Below are positions 31,378 to 40,849 of a stretch of 40,849 nt of DNA, piece after piece; the first letter of the stretch is position 1; each line of letters opens with the position of its first letter. The notes below the pieces were generated by a model that was not told the origin of the DNA, made no database searches, and was given only the letters and a program-made list of their open reading frames with translations. Source of the DNA: Wenjunlia vitaminophila DSM 41686 (GTDB taxonomy: Bacteria > Actinomycetota > Actinomycetes > Streptomycetales > Streptomycetaceae); contig NZ_KB904673.1 in NCBI RefSeq assembly GCF_000380165.1, positions 198 through 41,046 on the forward strand, given 5' to 3'. Both the position numbers and the translations under genes were made by a program.

Positions 31378-33938
31378 CGGTCACGACCGGTTCCACCCCG
31401 GCCGCCCCGGCCGAACCTCCGCGGCGCCCGGCGCCCGAGGACGCCGTGACGGTCACCATCGACGGCGCCGAGGTCACCGTGCCCAAGGGCACGCTGGTGA
31501 TCCGGGCGGCGGAGCAGATCGGGGTGGAGATCCCGCGGTTCTGCGACCACCCGCTGCTGGACCCGGTGGGCGCCTGCCGGCAGTGCCTCGTGGAGGTCGA
31601 GGGCCAGCGCAAGCCCATGGCCTCGTGCACCATCACCTGCACCGACGGGATGGTCGTCAAGACCCAGCTCAGCTCGCCGGTCGCCGAGAAGGCGCAGCGC
31701 GGGGTGATGGAGCTGCTGCTGATCAACCACCCGCTGGACTGCCCGGTCTGCGACAAGGGCGGCGAGTGCCCCCTGCAGAACCAGGCGATGCAGGTCGGTG
31801 ACCCCGACACCCGCTTCGACGGGGTCAAGCGGACCTACGCCAAGCCGGTGCCGATCTCCACCCAGGTGCTGCTGGACCGGGAGCGGTGCGTGCTGTGCGC
31901 CCGCTGCACCCGGTTCTCCCAGCAGGTCGCCGGGGACCCGTTCATCGAGTTGCTGGAGCGCGGCGCGCTCCAGCAGGTCGGCACCGGCGAGTCGGCGCCG
32001 TTCCAGTCCTACTTCTCCGGCAACACCATCCAGATCTGTCCGGTGGGCGCCCTCACCTCCACCGCCTACCGCTTCCGCTCCCGCCCCTTCGACCTGGTCT
32101 CCTCGCCGGGGGTGTGCGAGCACTGCTCGTCCGGCTGCGCCATCCGCACCGACCACCGGCGCGGCAAGGTGCTGCGCCGGCTCGCCGCGGAGGACCCGCA
32201 GGTCAACGAGGAGTGGAACTGCGACAAGGGCCGGTTCGCCTTCCGTTACGCGGCCAAGGACCGGATCACCACACCGCTGGTGCGGGACCCGGAGACCGGC
32301 GAGCTCACGCCGGCGAGCTGGCCCGAGGCGCTGGCGACCGCGGCCCGCGGGTTGTCGGCCGCCCGCGGCGCGGCCGGGGTGCTCCCCGGTGGCCGGCTCA
32401 CCGTCGAGGACGCCTACGCCTACGCCAAGTTCGCCCGGGTCGCGCTGCGCACCAACGACGTGGACTTCCGGGCCCGCGTGCACAGCCAGGAGGAGGCCGA
32501 CTTCCTCGCCGCCGAGATCGCCGGCCAGGGCGTGGACCTGGACGGCACCGGGGTCAGCTACGCCGCGCTGGAGAAGGCCCCGGCCGTGCTGCTGGTCGGC
32601 TTCGAGCCGGAGGAGGAGTCGCCGATCGTCTTCCTGCGGCTGCGCAAGGCGTGGCGCAAGAAGAGGGTGAAGGTCTACTCGGTGGCCCCGTTCGCCACGT
32701 CGGGCCTCACCAAGCTCGGCGGCACGCTGCTGCCGGCCGCGCCGGGCACCGAGCCGGAGTGGCTGGACGCGCTCGCCGGTTCGCAGCCCCCCGAGGGCGC
32801 GCTCGCCGCAGCCGAGGCGCTGCGCGAGCCCGGGGCCGTGGTGCTGGTCGGGGAGCGGCTCGCCGGGGTGCCCGGCGCGCTCACCGCGGTGATCCGGCTG
32901 TCCACCTCGACCGGGGCCGACCTGGCCTGGATTCCGCGCCGGGCGGGGGAGCGGGGCGCGCTGGAAGCCGGCGCGCTGCCCGGTCTGCTGCCCTCGGGAC
33001 GGCCGGTGATGGACCCGGTGGCCCGTGAGGAGACCGCGGTGCTGTGGGGGGTGGGGGAGCTGCCCCACCGGTTCGGCCGGGACACCACCCACATCCTGAA
33101 CGCGGCGGCCGGCGGCGAGATCCACGCGCTGCTGGTCGGCGGCGTCGAACCGGACGACCTGCCGGACCCGGACAAGGCCCTGGAGGCCCTGGACGCGGTG
33201 GACTTCCTGGTCAGTCTGGAGCAGCGGCACTCGGCGGTCACCGAGCGGGCCGACGTGGTGCTGCCGGTGGCCGCGGTCACCGAGCGGGCCGGGACCTACC
33301 TGGACTGGGAGGGCCGGGCCCGCCCGTTCGAGGCGGCGCTCAAGCCCGACCAGATGACCGCCAGGCACCTGCTGCCCGACCTCCGGGTGATCAACATGCT
33401 GGCGGACGCGATGGACGTCCACCTGGGGCTGCCCGACCTGCCGGCGGCACGCCACGAACTGACCACCCTGGGGCCGTGGACCGGCGGCTACGTCGCCCCG
33501 CCCACCGTGCCGGGCCGCCCGCTGCCCCGTCCCGGCGCGGGCGAGGCGCTGCTCGCCGGGCACCGGATGCTGTTGGACAACGGCCGCCTCCAGGACGGCG
33601 ACGCGTCCCTGGCCGGCACCCGGCACCCCGCGGTGGCCCGGGTCTCCGCCGCGACCGCCGCCGAGGCCGGCGTCACCGACGGCGGGCGGCTGCGGGTGGC
33701 CGGCCCCGCCGGTGCCCTGGAACTGCCGGTGGAGATCACCGCCATGCCGGACCGGGTGGTGTGGCTGCCGCTGAACTCGGTGGGCCGCGGGGTGGCCCGC
33801 GAGCTGGGTTGTGTGCCCGGCGAGGTGGTGCGGATCACCGTGGCCGGCGACGCCACCGGGGCGGACGGCGCGACCGCGACCGACGGTGCGCCAGGGGCCG
33901 CGGCGAGTGAGCAGGTAGTTGCGGAGGAGAGTTCATGA
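31374..33938 (+). CDS. nuoG: NADH-quinone oxidoreductase subunit G
   Basis: An 854-aa Fe-S subunit (75-kDa family). The N-terminal 2Fe-2S ferredoxin domain has [15 protein letters not shown] and a further Cys in MASC. Then come the His/Cys 4Fe-4S site ([17 protein letters not shown]), a 2x4Fe-4S domain ([20 protein letters not shown]), and the CEHCSSGC...NCDKGR motif of the molybdopterin-oxidoreductase-like region that binds the additional N7 cluster where present. The C-terminal ~550 residues are the degenerate molybdopterin fold with no cofactor role. ATG 31374 overlaps nuoF by 4 nt; AGGAGG upstream. Confidence 0.95.
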   Translation: MTVTTGSTPAAPAEPPRRPAPEDAVTVTIDGAEVTVPKGTLVIRAAEQIGVEIPRFCDHPLLDPVGACRQCLVEVEGQRKPMASCTITCTDGMVVKTQLSSPVAEKAQRGVMELLLINHPLDCPVCDKGGECPLQNQAMQVGDPDTRFDGVKRTYAKPVPISTQVLLDRERCVLCARCTRFSQQVAGDPFIELLERGALQQVGTGESAPFQSYFSGNTIQICPVGALTSTAYRFRSRPFDLVSSPGVCEHCSSGCAIRTDHRRGKVLRRLAAEDPQVNEEWNCDKGRFAFRYAAKDRITTPLVRDPETGELTPASWPEALATAARGLSAARGAAGVLPGGRLTVEDAYAYAKFARVALRTNDVDFRARVHSQEEADFLAAEIAGQGVDLDGTGVSYAALEKAPAVLLVGFEPEEESPIVFLRLRKAWRKKRVKVYSVAPFATSGLTKLGGTLLPAAPGTEPEWLDALAGSQPPEGALAAAEALREPGAVVLVGERLAGVPGALTAVIRLSTSTGADLAWIPRRAGERGALEAGALPGLLPSGRPVMDPVAREETAVLWGVGELPHRFGRDTTHILNAAAGGEIHALLVGGVEPDDLPDPDKALEALDAVDFLVSLEQRHSAVTERADVVLPVAAVTERAGTYLDWEGRARPFEAALKPDQMTARHLLPDLRVINMLADAMDVHLGLPDLPAARHELTTLGPWTGGYVAPPTVPGRPLPRPGAGEALLAGHRMLLDNGRLQDGDASLAGTRHPAVARVSAATAAEAGVTDGGRLRVAGPAGALELPVEITAMPDRVVWLPLNSVGRGVARELGCVPGEVVRITVAGDATGADGATATDGAPGAAASEQVVAEESS

Positions 33939-35314
33939 TCGTGTCCGCGGCCGAGGACCTGTCGGTCTTCGGCACCGATCCCTGGTGGCTGGTCTGCGTC
34001 AAGGCCGTCTTCGTCTTTGCCTTCCTGATGGTCTTCGTCCTGGTGTCCATCGTGATGGAACGCAAGGTCGTCGCATGGATGCAGCGACGCGTCGGCCCCA
34101 ACCGCCACGGTCCGTGGGGACTGCTGCAGTCGCTGGCGGACGGCGTCAAGCTGATGCTGAAGGAAGACCTGATCGTCAAGGGATCCGACAAGGTCGTGTT
34201 CCTGCTGGCGCCGGTCGTCGCCGCGATCCCCGCGTTCATGGCGTTCGCGGTGATCCCGTTCGGCCCGGCGGACCACCAGATCTCGATCTTCGGTGAGCGC
34301 ACCACCATGCAGCTCACCGACCTCCCGGTCGGCATCCTGTACATCCTGGCGACCGCGTCGGTCGGCATCTACGGCATCGTGCTGGCGGGTTGGTCGTCCA
34401 ACTCGCCCTACCCGCTGCTCGGCGGACTCCGCTCCACCGCGCAGATGATCTCCTACGAGATCGCGATGGGCCTGTCGTTCGCGGCGGTGTTCATCTACTC
34501 GGGTTCGATGTCCACCTCCGAGATCGTCAACTCGCAGGACGAGCGCTGGTTCGCGGTCCTGCTGCCGGTGTCGTTCATCGTCTACATCATCGCGATGGTC
34601 GGTGAGACCAACCGCGCCCCGTTCGACCTCCCCGAGGCGGAGGGCGAGCTGGTCGGTGGCTTCAACACCGAGTACTCCTCGATCAAGTTCGCGATGTTCA
34701 TGCTCGCCGAGTACGTGAACATGGTCACCGTCTCCGCGGTGGCCACCACGCTGTTCCTCGGCGGCTGGCGGGCGCCCTGGCCGATCAGCGGCGTCTGGGA
34801 GGGCGCCAACCACGGCTGGTGGCCGATGCTGTGGTTCACCCTCAAGCTCCAGCTCCTGATCTTCCTGTTCATCTGGCTGCGCGGCACGCTCCCGCGGATG
34901 CGCTACGACCAGTTCATGAAGCTGGGCTGGAAGGTGCTCATCCCGGTCTCCATGGTCTGGCTGCTGCTGGTGGCCACCGTCCGGGCCCTGCGCAACGACG
35001 GCTACGACTTCCAGGAGATCACGCTCTACGTCGCCGGCGGCGTGTTCGCCGTGCTGCTGGTCTCCCTGCTCGTGGACTACCTGCGGGAGAAGGGCGACAA
35101 GGAGGAGGAGGCGGCGAGAAGCCTCGCCCCGCAGGAGCAGTTCGACCCGATGGCCGGTGGCTTCCCCGTTCCGCCACTGCCGGGGCAGACCCTGCCGCCG
35201 GTGCCGCGCCGCAAGCCGCGGTCCGAGCGGCAACTGGTCCCCGCCGCCGCCGAGAGTCTCAACGACACGGTGAGTGTCGACAACACAGCGGTTAAGGAGA
35301 CGGACGGTGCCTGA
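33935..35314 (+). CDS. nuoH: NADH-quinone oxidoreductase subunit H
   Basis: A 459-aa membrane subunit linking the peripheral and membrane arms and contributing to the quinone chamber. Signatures: [57 protein letters not shown], and [27 protein letters not shown]. About eight transmembrane helices. The last ~60 residues are a soluble, Pro/Arg-rich C-terminal tail absent in E. coli. GGAGGAGA precedes ATG 33935. The gene overlaps nuoG by 4 nt and nuoI by 8 nt. Confidence 0.95.
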   Translation: MIVSAAEDLSVFGTDPWWLVCVKAVFVFAFLMVFVLVSIVMERKVVAWMQRRVGPNRHGPWGLLQSLADGVKLMLKEDLIVKGSDKVVFLLAPVVAAIPAFMAFAVIPFGPADHQISIFGERTTMQLTDLPVGILYILATASVGIYGIVLAGWSSNSPYPLLGGLRSTAQMISYEIAMGLSFAAVFIYSGSMSTSEIVNSQDERWFAVLLPVSFIVYIIAMVGETNRAPFDLPEAEGELVGGFNTEYSSIKFAMFMLAEYVNMVTVSAVATTLFLGGWRAPWPISGVWEGANHGWWPMLWFTLKLQLLIFLFIWLRGTLPRMRYDQFMKLGWKVLIPVSMVWLLLVATVRALRNDGYDFQEITLYVAGGVFAVLLVSLLVDYLREKGDKEEEAARSLAPQEQFDPMAGGFPVPPLPGQTLPPVPRRKPRSERQLVPAAAESLNDTVSVDNTAVKETDGA

Positions 35315-35924
35315 TTTCCTGGGGCCGGTCTCGGGCTTCGGCGTGACCTTCGGGGCCATGTTCAAGAAGCGCCTGACCGAGCAGTATCCAGAGCAGAAGA
35401 AGATCACAGCGCCGCGCTTCCACGGACGTCACCAGCTCAACCGGCACCCTGACGGCCTGGAGAAGTGCATCGGCTGTGAGCTGTGTGCCTGGGCGTGCCC
35501 GGCGGACGCGATCTACGTGGAGGGCGCGGACAACACCGAGGAGGAGCGGTACTCCCCCGGTGAGCGGTACGGCGCGGTCTACCAGATCAACTACCTGCGC
35601 TGCATCCTGTGCGGGCTGTGCGTCGAGGCGTGCCCCACCCGGGCGCTGACCATGACCAACGAGTACGAGCTCGCCGACCGCAGCCGGGCGTCGCTGATCT
35701 ACACCAAGCAGGAGCTGCTGGTCGGCCTCACCGACGGCATGGTGGCTCCGCCGCACGAGATGTACCCGGGCACCGAGGACGACGACTACTACCGCGGTGA
35801 GGTCACCGCGGCCGCCCCGGGCACCACCACCCAGCGGCCGGCCCGTGCGGCCGACGACCAGGACGGTGGCCCGTCGGCAGACTCCCAGGTGGCGGAGCCG
35901 GTGCGGGCGGAGGGCAGGTCGTGA
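35307..35924 (+). CDS. nuoI: NADH-quinone oxidoreductase subunit I
   Basis: A 205-aa ferredoxin-like subunit (23-kDa family) with clusters N6a and N6b: [12 protein letters not shown] and [12 protein letters not shown] supply all eight cysteines. It starts [21 protein letters not shown] at GTG 35307, which has AAGGAG 7 nt upstream; a longer in-frame start at 35274 would run back into nuoH. The Thr/Asp/Glu-rich C-terminal ~45 residues are an extension. Confidence 0.95.
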   Translation: MPDFLGPVSGFGVTFGAMFKKRLTEQYPEQKKITAPRFHGRHQLNRHPDGLEKCIGCELCAWACPADAIYVEGADNTEEERYSPGERYGAVYQINYLRCILCGLCVEACPTRALTMTNEYELADRSRASLIYTKQELLVGLTDGMVAPPHEMYPGTEDDDYYRGEVTAAAPGTTTQRPARAADDQDGGPSADSQVAEPVRAEGRS

Positions 35925-36790
35925 ACGTTCTCGCCGCCACCACCAGCACCTCCACCGGGGAGGCGGTGCAGTTCTGGGTCCTGGGCACCATCGCGCTGGT
36001 CGGGGCCCTGTGCACGGTGATGATGAAGAAGGCCGTGCACAGTGCGCTCAGCCTGGCCGGCACCATGATCATCCTTGCGGTGTTCTACCTGTCCCAGGGT
36101 GCGTACTTCCTCGGCATCGTCCAGATCGTCGTCTACACCGGCGCGATCATGATGCTGTTCCTGTTCGTGCTGATGCTGGTCGGCGTCACCTCGGCCGACT
36201 CGCTGAAGGAGACCCTCAAGGGGCAGCGCTGGCTCGCCGCCACCTGCGGACTCGGTTTCGGCATCCTGCTGATCGCCGGCATCGGCAACGCCTCCATCGA
36301 CTCCTACGCCGGGCTCGGCAAGGCCAACGCGGACGGCAACGTCGAGGCCCTGGCGGCCCTGATCTTCAACCGCTACGTGTGGGCCTTCGAGCTCACCGGG
36401 GCGCTGCTGATCACCGCCGCGGTCGGCGCCATGGTGCTCACCCACCGCGAGCGGATCACCAAGCCGGAGACCCAGCGCGAGCTGTCCCAGCGCCGGGTCC
36501 GCGAGGGCAAGCAGGTCACGCCGCTGCCCGCGCCCGGGGTCTACGCCCGGCACAACGCGAACGACATCCCCGCCCTGCTCCCCGACGGCAGCATCGCGGA
36601 GGTCTCGGTCAACAAGACGCTGCGTGCCCGCGGTCAGATGCGGGACGTCAGCAACGAGCCGATGTCCAACGTCGCCGAGCTCGAGGGCCAGGCCGAGTCC
36701 TGGCTCGGCCGGGTCACGCCCAAGCGCGTCGTGCGGCAGCCCGAGGAGAACGGCTCGCCGGAGTCCGAGTCGGAGGGCGCAGCCAAGTGA
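35921..36790 (+). CDS. nuoJ: NADH-quinone oxidoreductase subunit J
   Basis: A 289-aa membrane subunit of complex I. About five transmembrane helices lie in the first ~175 residues ([60 protein letters not shown] carries the pi-bulge helix region). The last ~110 residues are hydrophilic and charged, an actinobacterial-type tail missing in E. coli (184 aa). GTGA overlaps with nuoI and nuoK. Confidence 0.94.
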   Translation: MNVLAATTSTSTGEAVQFWVLGTIALVGALCTVMMKKAVHSALSLAGTMIILAVFYLSQGAYFLGIVQIVVYTGAIMMLFLFVLMLVGVTSADSLKETLKGQRWLAATCGLGFGILLIAGIGNASIDSYAGLGKANADGNVEALAALIFNRYVWAFELTGALLITAAVGAMVLTHRERITKPETQRELSQRRVREGKQVTPLPAPGVYARHNANDIPALLPDGSIAEVSVNKTLRARGQMRDVSNEPMSNVAELEGQAESWLGRVTPKRVVRQPEENGSPESESEGAAK

Positions 36791-37086
36791 ACCCGGTCAA
36801 CTACCTGTACCTGTCCGCGCTGCTGTTCACCATCGGCGCCGCGGGAGTGCTGGTCAGGCGCAACGCGATCATCGTCTTCATGTGCGTGGAGCTGATGCTC
36901 AACGCGTGCAACCTGGCGTTCGTCACCTTCTCCAGGATCCACGGCAACCTCGACGGGCAGATCATCGCGTTCTTCACGATGGTCGTCGCCGCGGCCGAGG
37001 TCGTGGTCGGCCTGGCGATCATCCTGATGATCTTCCGCGTCCGTCACTCGGCCTCGGTCGACGACGCCAACCTGATGAAGCTGTAG
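36787..37086 (+). CDS. nuoK: NADH-quinone oxidoreductase subunit K
   Basis: A 99-aa, three-helix membrane subunit. It carries the conserved buried glutamates in [13 protein letters not shown] (helix 2) and [11 protein letters not shown] (helix 3), part of the proton path. GTG 36787 overlaps nuoJ by 4 nt; the usual [14 protein letters not shown] start is seen. Confidence 0.96.
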   Translation: MNPVNYLYLSALLFTIGAAGVLVRRNAIIVFMCVELMLNACNLAFVTFSRIHGNLDGQIIAFFTMVVAAAEVVVGLAIILMIFRVRHSASVDDANLMKL

Positions 37087-37099
37087 AGGGGCTTGGAAC

Positions 37100-39046
37100 G
37101 TGGAGAACCTCATCGGAGTGCTCGTCGGGGCGCCACTGCTCGGAGCACTGATCCTGTTGGTCGGCGGTCGGGCCCTGGACCGGCTCGGCCACTGGCTCGG
37201 CATCGTGTTCGCGACCACCTCGTTCGCGGTCGGCTGTGTCCTGTTCGCGGACATGGTGGGGAAGGACGCCGAGGAACGGGCGCTGCACGACCACCTGTTC
37301 TCGTGGGTGCCGGTCGAGGGCTTCCAGGCGGACGTCGCCTTCCAGCTCGACCAGCTCTCGATGACCTTCGTGCTGCTGATCACCGGAGTGGGCACACTGA
37401 TCCACTTCTACTCGGTCGGCTACATGGAGCACGACGAGCGCAGGCGCCGTTTCTTCGGCTACCTCAACCTCTTCCTCGCGGCGATGCTGGTGCTGGTCCT
37501 CGCCGACAACTACCTGCTGCTCTACGTCGGCTGGGAGGGCGTGGGCCTCGCCTCGTACCTGCTGATCGGCTTCTGGCAGCACAAGCCCAGCGCGGCCACC
37601 GCGGCGAAGAAGGCCTTCCTGGTCAACCGGGTGGGCGACGTCGGCCTCTCCATCGCGATCATGCTGATGTTCACCACGTTCGGCACGTTCGCCTTCTCCG
37701 AGGTGCTGCCGGACGCCGGCAGCGCGAGCGAGGGCCAGCTCACCGCGATCGGCCTGATGCTGCTGCTCGCCGCGTGCGGCAAGTCCGCCCAGGTGCCGCT
37801 GCAGTCCTGGCTCGGTGACGCCATGGAGGGCCCGACCCCGGTCTCCGCGCTGATCCACGCGGCGACCATGGTCACCGCGGGCGTCTACCTGATCACCCGC
37901 TCCGGGGAGATCTTCAACGGTGCCCCGGCCGCGCAGACCGCGGTGGTCACCGTGGGCGCGGTCACGCTGGTCTTCGGTGCGATCGTCGGTTGCGCCAAGG
38001 ACGACATCAAGAAGGCGCTCGCCGGATCGACCATGTCGCAGATCGGCTACATGATCATGGCGGCGGGGTTGGGGCCGATCGGCTACGTCTTCGCCATCAT
38101 GCACCTGGTCACCCACGGCTTCTTCAAGGCGGGGCTGTTCCTCGGCGCCGGGTCGGTCATGCACGGCATGAACGACGAGGTGGACATGCGCAAGTACGGC
38201 GGGCTGCGCAAGTACATGCCGATCACCTTCGTCACCTTCGGCCTCGGCTACCTGGCGATCATCGGGTTCCCCGGTCTGTCCGGCTTCTTCTCCAAGGACA
38301 AGATCATCGAGGCGGCGTTCGCCAAGGGCGGCACCGAGGGGTGGATCCTGGGCTCGGTGGCGCTGCTCGGCGCGGCCATCACCGCGTTCTACATGACCCG
38401 GGTGATGCTGCTGACCTTCTTTGGCGAGAAGCGCTGGGCCGGCGCCCCCGACCCGCAGACCACACCGGACGTGGAACCCGCCGACGGGCACCCCGCGGTG
38501 GGTGCCGCCCCGCACCCGCACGAGTCGCCGCTGAGCATGACCGTGCCGATGATCCTGCTCGCGTTCGGCTCGGTCTTCGCCGGTCTGTTGTTCACCGTGA
38601 ACGACACCTTCCTCAACTGGCTGGAGCCGGTCACCCACCACGAGCACGGCGACTCGCCGATCAGCGCCGGCGTGGTCACCGGCTGCACGGTCACCGCCAT
38701 GGTCGTCGGCGTCACCATCGCCTGGCTGATGTACGGCCGGTCGCCGGTCCCCGCCGTGGCGCCCCGTGGCTCGCTGCTCACCCGCGCCGCCCGGCGCGAC
38801 CTGCTCCAGGACGACTTCAACCACGTCGCGTTCGTGCAGACCGGCTCCTACCTGACCCGCGGACTGGTCTACCTGGACCACAAGGTCGTGGACGGCATGG
38901 CCAACGGGACGGCCGCCTTCATCGGCGGCGTCTCCAGCCGCATGCGGCGCTTGCAGAACGGCTACGCGCGCTCCTACGCGGTGTCGATGTTCGGTGGTAC
39001 CGCGGTGCTCGTCGCCGCGACCCTGCTGATGAGGGCGGTCGCCTGA
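37100..39046 (+). CDS. nuoL: NADH-quinone oxidoreductase subunit L
   Basis: A 648-aa antiporter-like proton pump at the distal end of the membrane arm. Core motifs: [17 protein letters not shown] (with the key Glu), [66 protein letters not shown] and [10 protein letters not shown]. The C-terminal half contains the lateral helix region. A linker rich in His/Pro around 460-480 separates two hydrophobic blocks. GTG 37100 follows nuoK by 13 bp, with GAGGGG upstream. Confidence 0.96.
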   Translation: MENLIGVLVGAPLLGALILLVGGRALDRLGHWLGIVFATTSFAVGCVLFADMVGKDAEERALHDHLFSWVPVEGFQADVAFQLDQLSMTFVLLITGVGTLIHFYSVGYMEHDERRRRFFGYLNLFLAAMLVLVLADNYLLLYVGWEGVGLASYLLIGFWQHKPSAATAAKKAFLVNRVGDVGLSIAIMLMFTTFGTFAFSEVLPDAGSASEGQLTAIGLMLLLAACGKSAQVPLQSWLGDAMEGPTPVSALIHAATMVTAGVYLITRSGEIFNGAPAAQTAVVTVGAVTLVFGAIVGCAKDDIKKALAGSTMSQIGYMIMAAGLGPIGYVFAIMHLVTHGFFKAGLFLGAGSVMHGMNDEVDMRKYGGLRKYMPITFVTFGLGYLAIIGFPGLSGFFSKDKIIEAAFAKGGTEGWILGSVALLGAAITAFYMTRVMLLTFFGEKRWAGAPDPQTTPDVEPADGHPAVGAAPHPHESPLSMTVPMILLAFGSVFAGLLFTVNDTFLNWLEPVTHHEHGDSPISAGVVTGCTVTAMVVGVTIAWLMYGRSPVPAVAPRGSLLTRAARRDLLQDDFNHVAFVQTGSYLTRGLVYLDHKVVDGMANGTAAFIGGVSSRMRRLQNGYARSYAVSMFGGTAVLVAATLLMRAVA

Positions 39047-39047
39047 T

Positions 39048-40787
39048 ATGTCATTCCTGCTCACTGCAACGGCTGCGACGCCTGCCGTCGGCGCGGTGGT
39101 CACCGCCGCCGTGCCGGCCGGCCGGCGCACCGCTGCCAAATGGACCGCGCTGGTGTTCTCACTGGCCACCCTGGTCCTCGCGGGCACCGCCCTGGGCCGC
39201 TTCGACCCGGACGGCGACCGCTACCAGCTCACCGAGTCGCACACCTGGATAAAGGAGTTCGGCGTCCGGTACGAGCTCGGCGTGGACGGCATCGCGGTGG
39301 CGCTGATCTCGCTGACCGCGCTGCTCATCCCGTTCGTGATCGCCGCCGGGTGGAACGACGCGGACCCGCCCTCCTCGCCCGCCGGCGGGAAGACGCCCGC
39401 GGGTGCCGAGACCACCAGCCGGTGGCGGCCCACCCAGGGCTTCTTCGCGCTGATCCTCATGGTCGAGGCCATGGTGGTGATGTCGTTCGCGGCGACCGAC
39501 GTCTTCCTCTTCTACATCTTCTTCGAAGCCATGCTGATCCCGATGTACTTCCTCATCGGTGGCTTCGGGGACCGGGCCGGCGGGCACGACGAGGCGGAGG
39601 CGGCGAAGCAGCGGTCCTACGCGGCGGTCAAGTTCCTGCTGTACAACCTGCTGGGCGGCCTGGTGATGCTGGCCGCGGTGGTCGGTCTGTACGCCGTCAC
39701 CGCCGACCAGCTCGGCACCGGCACCTTCTCCCTCCAGGAGATCCTGGCCGCCCGTGAGGCCGGCCGGCTGGACATCAGCGACAACGGGGAGAAGGCGCTG
39801 TTCCTCGGCTTCTTCTTCGCCTTCGCGATCAAGGCTCCGCTGTGGCCGCTGCACACCTGGCTGCCCAACGCCATGGGGGAGTCCACCGCGCCCGTCGCGG
39901 TGCTGATCACCGCCGTGGTCGACAAGGTGGGCACCTTCGCGATGCTGCGCTGGTGCCTCCAGCTCTTCCCCGAGGCCAGCGACTGGGCGACCCCGGTGAT
40001 CCTGGTCCTGGCCGCGATCAGCATCCTGTACGGGGCGTTGCTCGCGGTGGGCCAGCGGGACATCAAGCGGCTCATCGCCTACGCCTCGATCTCCCACTTC
40101 GGGTTCATCATCCTGGGCATCTTCGCCATGACCAGCCAGGGCCAGAACGGCGCCACGCTGTACATGGTCAACCACGGCATCTCCACCGCCGCGCTGATGC
40201 TGGTCGCCGGGTTCCTGATCTCGCGTCGCGGCAGCCGGCTGATCGCCGACTTCGGCGGGGTGCAGAAGGTGGCGCCGGTGCTCGCCGGGACGTTCCTCGT
40301 CGGTGGCCTCGCCACCCTGTCCCTGCCCGGACTCGCGCCGTTCGTCAGCGAGTTCCTGGTGCTGGTGGGCACGTTCAGCAGGTACAAGGCGCTGGGCGTG
40401 GTCGCCACGGTGGGCATCGTGTTCGGCGCGCTGTACGTGCTGCTGCTGTACCAACGCACCATGACCGGGCCGGTCAAGGCGGAGGTCGAGGGGATGCCCG
40501 ACCTGAAGGCCCGGGAGATCGCGGTGGTGGCACCGCTGATCGCCCTGCTGCTCTTCCTCGGCGTCTACCCCAAGCCGGTGCTCAACGTGATCGACCCGGC
40601 CGTCGGCCACACCCTGTCCGACGTCAACAAGACCGATCCGAAGCCGGACATCGACCTCGATGCCGTGCACAAGCAGCGGAAGGCTGACCACGGCGCCGAG
40701 GGTGCCGAGGGGGGCCACGCCGAGGCTGCGGGCACCGAGGCCGCGGGCACCGAGTCCGGGGCCGAAACGCACGGAGGTGACAAGTGA
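39048..40787 (+). CDS. nuoM: NADH-quinone oxidoreductase subunit M
   Basis: A 579-aa antiporter-like proton pump. Signatures: FYIFFEAMLIPMYFLIGGFG with the conserved Glu in the first antiporter half, FAIKAPLWPLHTWLPNAMGESTAPVAVLITAVVDKVGTF, and RDIKRLIAYASISHFGFIILG. The last ~60 residues are a soluble Glu/Ala/Gly/His-rich tail with a repeated AGTEA unit. ATG 39048 follows the nuoL stop by 1 nt and has no clear Shine-Dalgarno, suggesting coupling. Confidence 0.96.
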   Translation: MSFLLTATAATPAVGAVVTAAVPAGRRTAAKWTALVFSLATLVLAGTALGRFDPDGDRYQLTESHTWIKEFGVRYELGVDGIAVALISLTALLIPFVIAAGWNDADPPSSPAGGKTPAGAETTSRWRPTQGFFALILMVEAMVVMSFAATDVFLFYIFFEAMLIPMYFLIGGFGDRAGGHDEAEAAKQRSYAAVKFLLYNLLGGLVMLAAVVGLYAVTADQLGTGTFSLQEILAAREAGRLDISDNGEKALFLGFFFAFAIKAPLWPLHTWLPNAMGESTAPVAVLITAVVDKVGTFAMLRWCLQLFPEASDWATPVILVLAAISILYGALLAVGQRDIKRLIAYASISHFGFIILGIFAMTSQGQNGATLYMVNHGISTAALMLVAGFLISRRGSRLIADFGGVQKVAPVLAGTFLVGGLATLSLPGLAPFVSEFLVLVGTFSRYKALGVVATVGIVFGALYVLLLYQRTMTGPVKAEVEGMPDLKAREIAVVAPLIALLLFLGVYPKPVLNVIDPAVGHTLSDVNKTDPKPDIDLDAVHKQRKADHGAEGAEGGHAEAAGTEAAGTESGAETHGGDK

Positions 40788-40849
40788 CCGCCAGCACCAC
40801 CGTCCACGGCCTGTGGACAACGGCGGCCGAGCGGCAGGCGGACATCCCC
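40784..40849 (+). CDS. nuoN: NADH-quinone oxidoreductase subunit N, 5' end only
   Basis: GTG 40784 overlaps the nuoM stop (GTGA). Only 22 codons are in the window (MTASTTVHGLWTTAAERQADIP). The call rests on position, since nuoN follows nuoM in almost every nuo operon; the visible N-terminus is not diagnostic by itself. Confidence 0.8.
   Translation, partial: MTASTTVHGLWTTAAERQADIP

Noticed and set aside
31356-33626. A 756-codon minus-strand frame opposite nuoG
   Set aside because: Shadow of nuoG. Composition is Arg/Gly/Val-rich without motifs, and nuoG has every expected Fe-S motif on the other strand. The long minus-strand frames opposite nuoD, nuoH, nuoL and nuoM are rejected for the same reason.
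1-40849. CRISPR arrays, tRNA and rRNA genes
   Set aside because: No regularly spaced repeats and no tRNA-like cloverleaf or rRNA sequence were seen by eye on either strand; a tRNA scan could still find something missed.

Overview
The window is GC-rich (mostly above 70% by eye) with many GTG starts and 4-nt GTGA/ATGA stop-start overlaps. It carries leaderless promoters, menaquinone enzymes, a complete-looking nuo operon, a eukaryotic-type Ser/Thr kinase and TPR/NB-ARC proteins. This is an actinomycete chromosome, most like Nocardiopsis, Streptomonospora or Thermobifida relatives. The genus is an inference from gene content only.

Left part (1-14.9 kb): accessory, loosely organised genes. A truncated IS200/IS605-type tnpB runs off the left edge, and its probable end hairpin abuts a Tat-exported glucoamylase-like protein. 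Next come a VOC protein behind a strong dyad operator, an MFS exporter divergent from an XRE/MmyB-type regulator, an NTF2-like protein behind a near-perfect SoxR-type box, a membrane Ser/Thr kinase, a PhoD phosphatase, and a YbaK-type deacylase divergent from an XRE-cupin regulator with a tandem operator. An HTH-TPR regulator follows, divergent from three overlapping small genes, then a MocR/GntR regulator divergent from an AhpD-like protein.

Middle (14.9-22.9 kb): the most unusual region. A three-gene operon (WXG-like small protein, 759-aa WXG-type protein, lipoprotein) has a sharp drop in GC across the 3' half of the large gene and all of the lipoprotein gene. This looks like a polymorphic tip with a paired small protein. 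Next to it is a two-gene operon encoding a small protein and an NB-ARC/TPR (NLR-like) ATPase. The small protein ends, and the NLR begins, with the same ~24-residue Gly/Gln/Asn motif. That is the layout of bacterial NLR/effector pairs thought to signal by amyloid templating, so I consider it the best candidate for an interesting system: a putative cell-suicide or antiphage module.

Right part (22.9-40.85 kb): respiratory core. menG (leaderless) and a geranylgeranyl-reductase-family flavoprotein (probable menaquinone-modifying enzyme) lead to a divergent yidD, a 456-bp regulatory region with a Rex/CRP-like dyad, and nuoA-B-(31-aa ORF)-C-D-E-F-G-H-I-J-K-L-M-N, with nuoN cut by the right edge. The menaquinone genes and complex I form one functional neighbourhood: NADH oxidation coupled to menaquinone reduction and proton pumping.
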